64,000 nucleotides of DNA, from NCBI GenBank assembly GCA_030268105.1, contig BSDZ01000089.1, forward strand, positions 1,240,001 to 1,304,000, read 5' to 3'. Origin of the DNA: Volvox africanus. Its lineage: Eukaryota > Chlorophyta > Chlorophyceae > Chlamydomonadales > Volvocaceae. The notes under the pieces were generated by a model. That model had not been told where the DNA came from, ran no database searches, and saw only the letters and a list, made by a program, of their open reading frames with translations. The translations under genes were made by a program, and so were the position numbers. Of this stretch, positions 38,029-51,162 are shown piece by piece; the stretch's first letter is position 1; each line of letters begins with the position of its first letter.

Positions 38029-41000
38029 ATGGGACTCAGTGAATTCTTCAGTTGTTTATGTGGGGTTTCCTCAAGCTCACCAAAACCTCCATCGCCTCAA
38101 CATGTAGTTGGAAACCAAAAAGCAGAGCATAAGCAAGATGGCTGTCAAGAGGTCATTACTTTTGAGGCCACGGAGGTAAGCGATTGATTGATTTGGCTAA
38201 TTAGAAAAATCGCTATTTTGACTTCAAGTTTGAACTTGCGACTACTTGCCCCGTTCAGGAACTCCTCCGGCTGCAACGCGAACTATCTGCATTGAGTGGG
38301 CTAGGCTTCAAACCGCGACTGACACGTCTACTCGCAACAATTTCTGCGTACTCGAATGCCGAGACAAGGTAAAACCGATACTGATATGATGCTCAGGTGT
38401 GCTGCAAGCTGAATTTCGCCTCTGCCTACGCTGCCTCAGCTTGTTTGGCGTCGTTGGCGATGGACATTTCATCCTGCTGGCAACTAGCCACGCCAGTGGA
38501 GCGCATAAAATTCTGGGTACGGAGCCTAGGCACAAGGAGTTACTGGTCCTTCAGCGTATGTTCAGTTCCCAGGTTAGTTATCTAATGAGTGAGGCGCGCA
38601 GCGTTTCAGTACCTATCAATAAACACTACGAACTATTTGCACAATAATACACAGATGGGATTTGTTAGCACACAAATAGCCTTCACTTCGCATGTGACAT
38701 CCTTCGCGTGTTGTGGACTTGGCCCGCGCAGCGGCCGTCGAGTGAAGAGTACAGAGTCAGAGTTACGGGCTCCATATCCAGCGGTGATGGCCTTCATACT
38801 ACACACGCCATTCCGCTCTTCGGTGGCCCTACTGTTACTGGCGCACTTCTTTTGGAGGCGGTGCCAGGATCTGAGGTGTCGGGAAAGCCGCTTTCAGTTG
38901 TCCAACCCCCATATTTCCTTCAGAAACGGTCAACGCGCGCACGGCGTTGGCTCTTCTCCAGTCCCACGCTGCTGCATCAGCTGAGTTTAGCGGTCTCCAT
39001 GAGCCTCGGCGTTGACGGCGAGCAGCTGGAGTGGCTTGCGCGTGCCTTGCACCGTGTCGCTAATTGCGACAGCATGAATTCCCTTGTATGGGAGCTGTGC
39101 GAGGACATCGCAGCGCACGTGAAGCGGCGCTTTATCGTGGAGGCAAATGTGCGGGCAGCACTGATGCCACGCACCGGTGCGCCGCTGGGCCTCCTGTTTC
39201 ACGCACATCCCTGCAGCAACCGGGCCAAGGTCCAGGACCCGAGCGGGGGTCTGTCAAGCAGATTCGGCAGTTCCAGTACGGATCACAGCAGCTTGGCACC
39301 TGGGAACATTATCCTTGGGCCAATGCCGCCACCATGCACCAGCAAGCTGGGGCTTTACGGAAGCTTGGTGTCACGGCACCGGCCTGGTGCACAGACGCCA
39401 AGCAGCACGACCGGCAGGTTCGTGAAAGGCTCGGGTGCGAGACGGGGCTTTGTTGTACACGCAATTGCCGTGTGCGGACATGGGGGGGGATTCCACCTGG
39501 TAGTGCTATGATCGGGGCTGAAAAAGTCAATGCTCAATCTGTTGCCTCCTGGAGCCACACCGTAACAAGCGCACACCATTTTCCATGCAGCGGTATGCTC
39601 CGTCAAAGGCGTGTGGCTGGTGGATGATTCAGCCCGTTTGCGTCACGACGTGCCCCGTGGCACGAAGGCGGCACGTCCTTTTTTCTTGGTCTGTGCTGGC
39701 GTTCCCTGGCTGCCCCTTGACTGCACCTGCTGCTGCTTTTGTTGTTGTTGTGTTGTTTTTGTTGTTTCTGGAATATGTTTGGTCCCTCTCCTCTCTTGTG
39801 CATGCCTTTTCAGTGACTACGGGGCAGCCACGTCGCGGGCCTCCAAGCTGCAGCCGTCCGTCCTTCTGGGCCTCTCAACTGACCATCAGGTATGTGCATC
39901 GGGGCGGGTGTCGACACTCCAGAGCGATGCAGCAGGCGGAGCTCAGCCGATCGACCCAAATCAGGCGCCCACAGCCACCTTACCGCAGTTACCGAGTCGC
40001 ACCATCGTTATTCAGCTGCCGCCGCACATCGCCTTGGAGACACCTTCCGCCAGCCTTCACGCACAGGCCTTCCCCCTCAAGCATAGCGCCCTTCAGGCGC
40101 TGGCATGGGGGCCCAGCGAGGGCATGGGTTCCCGCGCCAGCAGCAGCCAGCAGCCGCCTTTGCTCGGTAACTGCATCGAGGACGTGGCGTTGTTCCTGCA
40201 AGACGTTCACAATCCCTCTCGCGACGTGTGCCTCCTGCTGGGTGCCCTCCATTCAGCCGGCCAGCTTGGATTGCCGCGGACCTTGCACACGGCACCCGTT
40301 ACCTTGCCTCCCAGCCCGCCACAGACCGTGAATGGCTTGGAGGCCGGTTGTGCGATGGGCAGCGGTGGCTGGGGCTCCAACCCCCCCACATCGCTGCAGT
40401 CACTGGTGTTGGTTGGGCTGCGGCTAGGGGAGTCGGTGCTGTCCTTCTACTTGTGTTTCAGCAAGCGCCTCCCAGGCGAGCTGCTGCTGGCCATTCGTGA
40501 CAGCTGCGATGAGCTCTTTGGCGAGGTGCGTGGGTGCATGGCGCCTTGATCTACAGCATGCATTCCCTTGCTTCATAGTCGCTGAGGACGTTGCCAGAGC
40601 ATTACGTCATCTTCATCCACCTGGCACCTTTATGCCGTGCGGTTGCTGCTATTGTTCCCGGTGACGAGGGCATGGATGGCAGGCTGAAGCGGTATCAGGA
40701 CTGTCCGTGCATCACCAAGTGTCATGGTATCAGTAAAGTAATTACACGCTCACAAAAATGTTCTGGGGTTATGGCTAGCTGGTTGAAGCGAACAATGAGG
40801 CTATGCTATTTGAAGACCCCCAGGGTACCTCCTGCAGACTTTACTATTATCGGCAGCCTAAAAGCGGCAGCCAGACATGATCCCCGCTGTCCTCGCCATG
40901 CAGTCAGTCCCGGTTAGTGTTTGGTTCTCGTCTGGTCATCGCGCCGGTGCCGTGTGTGCGCCTACAGGTGTTCGTGGATGTCGTCCGTGCCAAAATGAAG

Positions 41001-44000
41001 GGGTCTCTGGCGGCGGAATATGAGGCACTGCGGAGTACGACTCCGGGCCACTTTGCAGTCCTGCGCAGCCCTAGCGTGAACGCACTTGTTAATCGGCCCC
41101 GATCTCAGGGTAGCGTTTCAGCCAGGGCTGCGCGGTTGATCGCGCCGCCCCGGATTCCACAGGCGAACACGTTCAGCGGCTGCAACGAGTCGGCAGCGAC
41201 ACCAACCGCCGCAGCGGCCGCAGCCATCGTGGTGGGAGCGGAGGAGGGTGCGGCATACGCCAATTCCCCGAAACTTTTGCACCGTGCTAGCATGGAGATG
41301 CGCTGCAGTAGCCCGGGGGAGGACACACGCTTTACCACGACTGGGCAAGGTGCGGACGGCCATGTCCATGTCCACGGAGGAGTTAGGGCGGGGAACGCAC
41401 AGTTGCTCGAACCTGTTCGCGGTTTTGCATAGCGCGCTGCGTCTAACTCCTCGGCATGTAGGATCTTGGCGATTTAAAATGGAAATGGGAATGGGAATGG
41501 GAGCGATGCCGGGGGAAGTCAGCATGTGGTTACATCCACCAAGCTATTGGATGGAGTTGGGTATTCATCCCCAGCTCCAGCTCCGCTGCCCGTGGCCTTT
41601 TGAAATGCACCCGTTTATCCCGGGAATCCCCCCCCCCGCCCCACCCCAGCACTCCCAGTCACGGTCGCGGCACGGACCGTCTCCTTCACCGCTGAACGGG
41701 GTAGTGCCGCGGGCGGCTCCCCTTCCGGCCGTGCCAGCGCCTTCAAGCCGAGCACCTGCAGCAGCCGCTGCATGCCCTGCCAGCGGTCCCGCGAGCTGAC
41801 CCAGCAGGTGCCGATGATGACCGATGACCTCGTCGGCGTGCTGCTGCAGATGCGGCAAAGTGAGACGGTGTGCAGCCAGGGCGACCTGCGCAGCGCCTCC
41901 CTAATGACAATCACGGGCGTCGACGCAGTCACCAGTGCGAGGCAGCAATTGGATTTTCTGGTGACCAGTATTCAGACCACCATGACTACTGAGGTCAACG
42001 GCGCCATGTGAGGACGTGTGTAGCAGACTTGTGTGACTGCGAAAGGAAGAAACTCCCTTCCCCCCCCCTTCGAAACATGATGCCCTCGCGGAAAACAAGG
42101 GGGCCTTCTGGGGTCCAGAGCTGCTACAACATATCCTCACTGCATGTGTCCCCATCGTGGATGCGGCTAGGTGGTTGGGTTTGCTTGGTATGTGTCGCCA
42201 GGCAGAGCTTTGCTCGCTCGTTTAGGTTCCTCGCGGGTGGAAGGTCCTGAACGGTCAACACCTTGCAATTTCGTGGTTATGGTATTCTTTCCGTCCGTAC
42301 ACGTATCATGATACCGCCGTTGTACATTTTCCCGGGGACAGGCTCGGTTTCTTCGAGGACCTGGAGTCCTTGGAGCTAATGGAGGTACTGGGCAAGGGCG
42401 GCGGCGGCGTGGTCTACAAGGGCAGGTTGGTTGGTTGCGATCTGGCTGGCTCTCCCTTTGCTTCATAGGCAGGACTCTTTCAGGTGGCAGTACGTAACGG
42501 TTTCATTGGATCCAAAACTTCTTACGGTTCTCGCGGAGCCCTTTTTGACTCTTCCCCTCCGAACGCCCTTCCCTCCCGGCCTCCCGCCGTTCACCGCAGG
42601 CTCGGGACCCAAGAGGTTGCCGTCAAGGTGCGGACAGGGTCCCGGTGGAGGTCATGCAGCTTTGCTCTTTGCTGTTAGACTGGTCTAGTGCGCGAATGAG
42701 CTCCGTCTTTTGACTCTGAGGCTCCTGAGGTAAATGAGCGCGGTGAGATGAGCTTTTGACGGTGCATGCAGGTGATGGAATTGCCTGACTTGGACATGGG
42801 GGAGTTTGCGGCGGCCTTCACCCCGCAACAGCTTCAGGGCGCAACCACCAACAGCACCCGCAGTGGACCTAACGGCAATGCTAACAGCGCAGCGACGGAG
42901 CAAGTGCCTAACCCGGCTTCCAAAACGGCTATGACTAAAGAGCAGCTGCGAGCTCGTCGGGCCCTGCTTCGAAACGCCATGGAAATGGCAGTGCAAGGTG
43001 CGGATGTCTTCCCTGTCTTCCCTGTCTTCCCTGTCCCAAGAGGCAGTAGTGAATGGCTGCACGAGTTCGAGGTGATACGAACCGAGTTTGCACCAAGTGC
43101 CTCGTCATCTTAAGTATATTAGTCGTCATCAAAAACCTCCAGCGCGCTCTGGTCGTGTCCCCTATGGTAATGGATAACCGGCGTATGGTATTTACACTTT
43201 ATGGACCGGCCCCATCTCACCCTCTCATCCCGCCCCAGGACGAGTCAGTCACCCCAATCTCATACAGGTGGGTGCCACCACTTTCGTGCGGGCGGGTCTG
43301 AGTGGGTAAAGCCCGCGCCGCCCGCCCTGACTGAAGTATCTGCACCTTCGGCACCTCCGTGAACGGGTGCCGTGGGTGCTGATGCTTGGCACCCCAATGG
43401 GGGCTTTGGAAAGGAGCTGAACAATGCTCGACACATGCCAGCTGCTTATGGGAAAGAGAGACACGAAATATCTAAGTCCTTTGCGCAGCTAGGATTTTCA
43501 TGTTCATGTTACGGCTGGTTTGGATGCCCTTCCCCGTGCTGGTTGGATTTCGCTTTCGTTAATGATTTGAGGAAGGTGCCGTACCATGACATCCTTTGGT
43601 AGTCAACATCTTTGCATATATGCAATCGTTGAGTAACTGTTCGGCGGCTGCCGTTGATTGGGAAGGTTAGCACTTTCCGCACCTCAAGCTTTCCCTTTAA
43701 TCCCCATTGCCCCTTTTTATCCCCATTGACACGAACTCAGGTTTATGCAACGTATACAAATGTGTTGATCGATCAGAGGACAAGAACGGATGGCAGTTCG
43801 TACAATTGCCTGGTGCCCGCAGAGACGGGCATCCAGGATTTGGGGCTTGTACGTAAGTAATAATTCCAAATGAGGGGAGGGGAGGGGAGGGGAGGGGACA
43901 AGGCGGCTTCTAACGATGTCGCGCCCGTGTCGCGATGGGTCCGTGCAGCTGCAGAGTCCATACATCTAAACCCTGCCAAATCAGAGGACGCCTTTACATG

Positions 44001-47000
44001 CCTAGGCCCAGGTGCCACTCCGCCTGTGTGTCTTGGTGCATCCGCAGTTCGTATCCGCCATCCTTTACCGGTACACGTGCTGTCAGTGGGGTGTGGAACT
44101 CTTCTGTTCGCTCTGACGTCCCAAGCTTCTTGCTCATCTCATCCTCTCGAGACCTCTCCCCATGTCCCTCAATTGGGCTGCAGTTGTTCACTGCACCGAC
44201 CCGTCGCGATGCTCCTAGCCCCTACAGCTTTCTCCACCTTATCTTTATCCTGACTCCTTTCCTGACCCACCCGTGCCCTTGGCGGCGTACGGGGCACGTA
44301 ACCTCCATCATAGTCGCTGTTTGGACCTGCCTACTGCGAAGCTTATGGTTTTTAAAACCTTAAAACCCTAAAACCCTAAAACCCTAGAAGCTCATGACAG
44401 CCAAGCATGTTATCCGTTATCATATTCGACCAGTAGCCAGCCGCTCCTCTGTCCGCCGCCGGCTCCACAGCTCCATCCGTCATGTGCTGCGCCATCGTTG
44501 CGGAGTTCGCTGACTGCGGCTCGCTGGCTGCTGCACTGAGCTCCCGGGTCTTCCCGCGCTTCATGGCTTCGGGGCAGCCTCGCCCCCAGTTGGACCTTCG
44601 TGTAAGTCACCGCCGTTCCCAAACACACCCTGTAGCCCAGCCCGATCTCGTCCTTGAGGTTGGCATGCCTCCCTGAGTGACAGGCCTGTCTGCTGACTGA
44701 CAGATACGCAGACACACACACTGTATTTAGATAAATACAGACATCAGTGTTGTTTGGGGGGTAACCAGTCACTTTTTCGTAACCAAAAACATTTTGGACT
44801 TCTGAAGCAGTAACCAGGAAAATCGGTCGGCGCTTGGGCTGGTTACTTGTGATGATGGTACAAGGTGTACGATCCTGCTAGGCTGTGTACGGGTAAATAT
44901 TGATCCAAGATGCCCAATTATTTGAAAACCTTCTAATGAGGTAACATCTGAAGGTGAATTTAATAGAGTATAACGAGTATATTGAGGAGATTTCTAGATA
45001 TTACCCCTGGTTCAAGGCCCCCTCCCACTGCCCGGTAGATTGCGCAGAAGTATGCGGATGATGATATGAAGCCCCCAAAGCTGTTGCTCTTTCAAAGGCA
45101 AACGAACACTTTTCTAAGCTAGTTCATAGTCAATGGCAAGCAGTTCCACCAGGTTAGCGGGGTTCTCCAACCTAAAGGCCCGCTGCATGTGCATGTATGC
45201 CCAGGAGTTATTGACGTTCAGCACATTTACATACACAGAGACCATTTCCAGTTTTCCACTGGTGACATGGTGAGCAGCAACTACAAGTGGGTACATGCAT
45301 GCATGCAGAGCAATAGGGAGAGGGAGCCCTCCATTAAGTGAATCTTCTTAGAACCGAGGCAAGGGGGTTTTAGGGATTTTCATGCTCTGAAGGGGCGCAA
45401 AAGGCCCCCTAACCTCTTTTGCCATTGTAAGTTTGTAATCGCCGTAACAGAAAATGTTTATTGTTAATTGACTGTACCCATGTCAGACTCCCAAAATCGA
45501 AAATGAAAACACTGTCAGACATGCAGACATTCGGGAGGGCTGGGCCCCAATCTGCGACAACCTGGAAGTTCTGGCCTTGCTGTGCCAGGCTGAGAATCTC
45601 TTACTGCTTTTCTCTTACTGCTTTTGAGTTGGGGAGGCCATAACGTCAGACACAACGAAGGCGCTCCAGGAAACGAATCGATGTCACCGTTGTGTTGTCC
45701 CGGCCAAGTATTGCTGAAAGCGGCCGGCTTGTTAACCACCTGCGTTCGCTCCCAGGGTGTGTACATGACGCTGCTGGATGTGGCGTTGGCGCTGAGACAT
45801 CTGCACTCACTAAACTTCGTGCACAGAGGTGCGTGGACGGACAGCGGTCTGGGAAAATGGGCAAAATGAGGTAACGAAAGTCGAATGAAAGATTTTCTGG
45901 GTAGATCTATTTCTATAAGCCTACATCTACGTAGAAACTGTGACTGGGTTGGGCGGGTATCTTGTGAGTTGTGTGTTCTTGGTGCCCGGCAGATGTCAAG
46001 CCCGCCAATCTGTTGCTCAAGTCTAACCCTCGTGACTATCGAGGCTTCACCGTCAAGCTGTCAGATTTCGGATTTGTGCTGCACCTCACCCAGGTGGGTG
46101 GGTGGGTGGATGTAGCTCTCCAGCCGCATCTCACATCTCACGCAACAGATCCCGTTTGCAGCGCAGTGCATCTTGCAGGCCCACACAATTCGCGCACCTC
46201 ACAACTCACAGGGGGTCACCAGTCACCGAGTCGTCGTGCTAGAAATGCGCTGCGCCCTCCGGACACGTGTTCGGCCCTACCCGGTCGCAGATCGCCGAGG
46301 ACGGAACCCGATACGTGATGGTGGACCAAGCTTGTGGCACGTAGGTTCAGTATAACGGGGGGACCGTCGCGCCGGATGTCCGTGGAAGCCGGAGCAGGGG
46401 GCCGGCGCCAAAAGCTCCGGAATTACAGCAAGGAACCGCCGCAAGGATGTATTGGTGGTTTAGTGGGTAAAGGGTGTTCCAGTTCACTCGCCTTACTTTT
46501 GTAAAGCGATTATGTCAAGAGGGGTGAGGCAGCGCTGTCTTGCCATTGGTTTGCGATTTGCAAATTATTGGCAGTGATATTGAAATCCTTGATGGTGGTT
46601 GTGCCGACCGCAGAGTGACCCACATGGCACCGGAATTGCTACCAGGAAGTAAGTGGTGGCGTGTGGTGGTGGTGTTGGTTGGTGGCAAGACACACAGCCG
46701 CAGACCACCAAATGTAAGATTCGTGAGGGCCCCGCTCCTTTGGCCGTGCGAGATTCATAGTTTGAAACACGCCAGACATGTGCCCGTTGTTTTTTTCGCA
46801 GAGGCCCATGTGGAAGCGAGCGCTGATATTTATAGCTTTGGAATTTTGGTAAGCCCCTAAACCTGAATGCGCAACATTCTGACCAGTGGCCAGAGCGGGA
46901 GGGTGGAGTGGGGGGAGCGGGAGGGGGGTGTTCGTTTATTGGGCCGTCGATTCCGAGCCATGAAAGCGGCACGTTGGACGCAAAAGTCTGGTTGGAAGAA

Positions 47001-47679
47001 ACGGCTTCTCAACAATTACGCCCTTGCTGTGCTGGTTGTGCCAAATCTCCCCTTGCGTCTTCGCAGCCCTGTGACCCCGCCCTTCCTTGTTTCTTGGCAA
47101 TGCAAAGATGTTGGGTGTGCTGTGTCCCATGTAATAAAGGTCAATACCTCCCGCTGATGTCCACCAGATGTGGGAGCTGGTCTCTGGTGGCGCCCGGCCC
47201 TTCCCACACCTCCACCCTGATCACATCCCGCGCCATGTATACAAGGGAGCCCGCCCAATATTCGGAGACTTGGTGCCCCTCAGCTACCGGTAAGATGGTG
47301 TCGCGCTGCGTCCCATGAGCTCCATCCAGCCTCAATCAATCATAACCTGGTGGAACCGATGCACCCTGCTGGTTTTACGCTGCCGCTTCGTACATAAAGG
47401 AGTTCTGCGATACCCTAGCGTTTCTGCGATACTCCCCTTACGGCGGTGAATAACTAGAGGGCCATCACATCACCCGCCATCATGCGCAGCTCTTTTTGCA
47501 GCTCCCAAACTACATTTTCCCGCGCAATGTTATTTCACTCGCCACATACGTGCGCCAATCCTGGTTTCCGGTGCCGCAGAGGGTTGGCTCAGGCGTGCTG
47601 GGCGGCAGATCCGCACCGGCGGCCAAAGGCCGCTGACATCGTCACAATGATCACTACGCAAATGCAGGAGCTCGACTGA
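38029..47679 (+). CDS. Large TKL-like Ser/Thr protein kinase with N-acylation motif
   Basis: Long N-terminal region of unknown role plus a complete C-terminal kinase domain. Secure exons: 38029-38175, 38259-38368, 38440-38572, 38732-about 39434, about 39814-40525, 40968-about 41400, about 41700-42007, then 42342-42425, 42600-42627, 42772-42997, 43239-43267, 43741-43852, 44471-44601, 45756-45828, 45993-46093, 46291-46340, 46614-46648, 46802-46848, 47168-47289, 47580-47679. Joins near 39434-39814 (an exon starts at 39591) and 41400-41700 are unresolved. The first exon reads MGLSEFFSCLCG, a myristoylation/palmitoylation-type start. Kinase motifs: LGKGGGGVVYKG, VAVK, a 40-residue insert, alpha-C NAMEMA, HPNLIQ, HRDVKPANLLL, DFGFVL, MAPELLPG, DIYSFGILMWEL, RRP. 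All catalytic residues are present, so it should be active. Membrane attachment is inferred. Confidence 0.88.
43008..43036. repeat. Three copies of CTTCCCTGT
   Basis: Perfect 9-bp triplication just after the exon ending at 42997, in the kinase intron 42998-43238. Confidence 0.85.
43872..43899. repeat. (GGGGA)n repeat
   Basis: Five GGGGA-type units in the kinase intron 43853-44470, about 20 bp after the donor. G-quadruplex-prone on the transcribed-sense strand. Confidence 0.8.
44353..44386. repeat. Interstitial telomere-type repeat (TAAAACCC)n
   Basis: Three perfect 8-bp units TAAAACCC, preceded by one degenerate copy. This is the Chlamydomonas-type telomere unit TTTTAGGG read on the other strand. 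It lies in the kinase intron 43853-44470, between exons that join in phase, so it is not a chromosome end. Confidence 0.9.
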
Positions 47680-50600
47680 GAGCGGCTGGGTGCATTAGAC
47701 AATCGTACATAAAGAAAAAGCGAGTGTCAGGATGGCGCAACGAAATGAGGTGTGCCGTGCCTCCAACGAGAGTGGTAGGTTCGCAGCAGGGGCTTAAAAT
47801 GTTAAGTTTGTGGCGTGATTGTGATTGTGCTGCTCACGTACCGCGTATGTGTCGTGTTCTTATGTCCGCATAACGTTGCACTTAATTTTGCAGGGGATGA
47901 AATTGAGGGGTGTATGTGTGTATGCGGGCAAAGTTCTGGCTTCTATGCACCAATCTGTGCCTCGCAGTGACCCGCCCGGTACGTATCCGGTCGATCCCAT
48001 TTGTCCTAGTGTGAGATAAGAAGTGTGCCTGAATGGCATGACACGAAGCATTTTTGCGCGCCTGGGGAGCTACAGCTGGGCTCCAATGCTCTCTAATTAT
48101 CTCATATAACAAAGATTAAGACGCCGGCAAACCCGAATTTGGGCAAACCAAAGTCAATTGTACAAGCTGGAAGGGCCTCTTTATGCGCCTGCTTGTTGTA
48201 TCTGCCTATTGCTTACGCTGATAACGTATGCATGATGGCGGGAGATTATTTCAGTACTACGCTGGTTTATTTGATTCTTTGTGATTTTGACCCCAATGAT
48301 AATGGACGAGAGGGACTTTGCTGTGTGTGTGTGGAGTGAGGCAAGCCATGAAGAAGAAGAGCCGGTGCTGCGAGAGGAGCACTCGTCCCCGAGATTGGGT
48401 TGAGCGGTGGCTTTGCCTGGCATAGCTGGAAGGTTGTGTTTGTCGGGCTAAGGAGACGCCAGGGAGGGAGATATACCGGCGAATAAAAGCGGGCTTGTAT
48501 GGGGCCCTCTGCATCATGGAGCCATACGCGTTGATTGGCGCTCCTGCTGGGTCCCGCTCCTGCAAGTGTTGACAGCCCCAACCAACAGTCGCAGCTGTTG
48601 CATGGACTTTTCGGACGCTGTGAGCCGCCGTCCAGGAAAGCTGATGTGATGGTTTTCATGGTTTCCCGACATTAAGTACGATGGCATAAAGAACGCAATG
48701 TACATATATGCTAATGCTATCACCCGGCGATTTAACCTGTTAATGATCCCGGAGGTGGTTCGTTGCGGGATGATGAAGTATTTGAGATTGATTATAAGGG
48801 TGATTCCAACAATCGCAAAAGCGCTGGCTCCCAGGAGAGTTCTTCACGCTCTCACGTCCTGCAATAATGTCCCTAATTTAATAGAACTCTGGACGTTGGT
48901 TACTTAGGGGCTGTCTTGGAAAGCGTCTGCGTGGGCTACTTCGTACACCTTGCCATTTTTTCTTGGCGCGTGCATACTGCTCTGCCCTTCAAATATTATC
49001 GCCGCATTTGATCGCAGGCGACCGATTCAAGCCCGATGTTGTCTCAGTATTCCGTTGGTTGAAGGGTCTTCGTGTTGTGCCTGCGGAAACACCTGATGGA
49101 CTTGTCGCTGTGTGACGCATTAGCTAGCACTGCCATAGTGCACAACATTAATATTTAAAAAGGGCAACTTGGCCATCTCTTTGTTTGTTGGTGACGCTGT
49201 CATTTCCATGTTCGTGTTCACGAACACGCAGGATCTCAATGCTATTTGTACTGCGAAATGGGGCCCCGTTGTTTGGACGTCCCTCTGCCTCTTGGGCGAC
49301 GCTGAGGCCTCTGGATTCCCTTGTTTGTTGAGGAGTGAGGGCTACTATTGCCTTCATCCGGGGCATACTACTATATGTAAGCAACTGCGTAGCCATGACA
49401 CCTTGGACTCAAGACAATAGAAGATTCCACTGGGCGTCCCATGGGACATCTGGTTGTGCGTTACATTCGTTACCATTAATATGGTAGCACATGGAAGTAT
49501 ACAGCTACAACGACAGCTACAACGACCAGCAGGTGAGGCGCTTTGACCGAGGGAAGAACGCACTCAAACAAGCAAGTAATCAAAGTCATCAAATCAGCAA
49601 AGTCGAATTCAGCTGCAGAAGTGTCACATGTGTACGGCATCTTCACTATTGCGCTAGCCCAGTACATGTGCCGGGCAGGGGAGGTGGTCCTCGGGACTTC
49701 CACAGTGACATACAGCAAACGCGGTCTCCCCCGTCACGGCAAACCGGCGTGGCACCCCGTTGCCTGTTCCCGCGGTTGCGTGTGATGCACTGGAAGGGAG
49801 TGATGGGAAGCCATCCTCATGTATACTTACATCTCTACGCTCATTCTCCTATTAGTTCCCATTCCAACGACCACATAAGCTTCCGGTGTGATTGCAGATA
49901 CAGGATTCCTAGGGGATGAGACACTAATGGGCAAACCACTTAACAGTTCGTACAAGTGGCCTTAACGCGACGTTCATGACAGATAACTTGGGACCGCATG
50001 AAGAGTTTCCAGGCTTTACAAACATGTACCAACTGTTTAACTAGGATTAGCTGAACTCAACTCAATTGTGGAGCCACATGAAACAGCTTAACCTTATGGC
50101 TTCTAGGTTTAGGCGTTTCTTTGTATAATCATATAGTCACTCAGCAGCTTGCCAGCCTTAGCCATAGCCATAGCTTGACTGAGCCTCGGCTTACACCATA
50201 CATATACCTAAACCCAAGACTGGACTGAGCTGGACTTAGCCTAATGCCAAATTAAGCCACCTGTCAGGAGATTCTGGGATTTAGGCATCTCCGGGGCTGC
50301 TGGGGTTTCTCGGGCTGCTGGTTGCATGCTTTGCCCTCTTATACTCCTGCATTAGACATCGCACATCTAGGGATGGTAATAAGTGGGTGGGGTTTGGATT
50401 CCTTTCATTACTACTTTATGGCAACACCACACGGCTCCAGCGTGAACATATTTAAGAATGAAGGCTTCAATCAGCCGGATGTTACCAGGGTTATTCGGTG
50501 GGAGGACTCAGCAGGGCCCTTGTTGCCCAATTTCGCTCCTGTCTTCGGTTGTTATGGTTATTTTGGTTTGCAGCATGTTTTTCCTCCATTGCCCCCATTT

Positions 50601-51162
50601 ATCGTGCTCGCTCGTCCGGTCCTGCGAGCTGCCCAACTCATTTAGGCCGTAGGAGCTCTTACGAGCTTGAGCGCTCGAAAACGTTTAGCCCGCTGTACTT
50701 GCGTGCCGAAGTCCAATGCCTCCCCATCCTTACTCCTTACTTCTTAGTACATGACCCTCGTTCCCCTGCAGTGCTCAGCCCTAGTCAACCTGCCAGCCTG
50801 GCACAGGTGCGCGTTCCTCACAGCAACGCAGGATCCACCCAATCCACCCAATCGGAGGTCATGCGACTGAAGGCAGATGGACCTTGCAACGACCAAGCGC
50901 GGAGCGCACGTAAGATGGGATGATGTGCACAGCTCTAGTTGCAACGGGACGACGCTCCGCAGAACCCCATCCTGTTCGCCCTCTCCACATCCTCAGTCGC
51001 TCCGCACGCCTTCGACAGCACCCAGATGTGACAACTCCCTTGCGACCTCTCTCCCGAGTCCGTCCAAGCCCTGGCTTCCGCAAGTAGCACATCACCGTCG
51101 ACCCTTCCCCCGCCAAAAACCCGATGTGATACACACCTCTTCACGTTCCCAACCCTGCTCTT
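47680..51162. other. 3.5 kb gap between kinase and ApaH-like gene
   Basis: Convergent gap, so it holds the 3' UTRs of both flanking genes. Open frames (longest at 49491-49919 and 50498-50923) are unrecognised and look like background. No RNA gene or repeat array was seen. Confidence 0.5.

Noticed and set aside
38369..38395. A 27-28 nt intron in the kinase gene ending at CTCAG
   Set aside because: Too short for this genome and leads to an in-frame stop. The acceptor at 38439 gives a 71-nt intron in phase.
44353..44386. Telomere repeat as a real chromosome end
   Set aside because: Only about four units, and kinase exons on both sides join in phase.
50322..50923. Two overlapping plus-strand frames of 107 and 141 codons
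   Set aside because: No family resemblance, no splice context, and located in a convergent 3' UTR gap.
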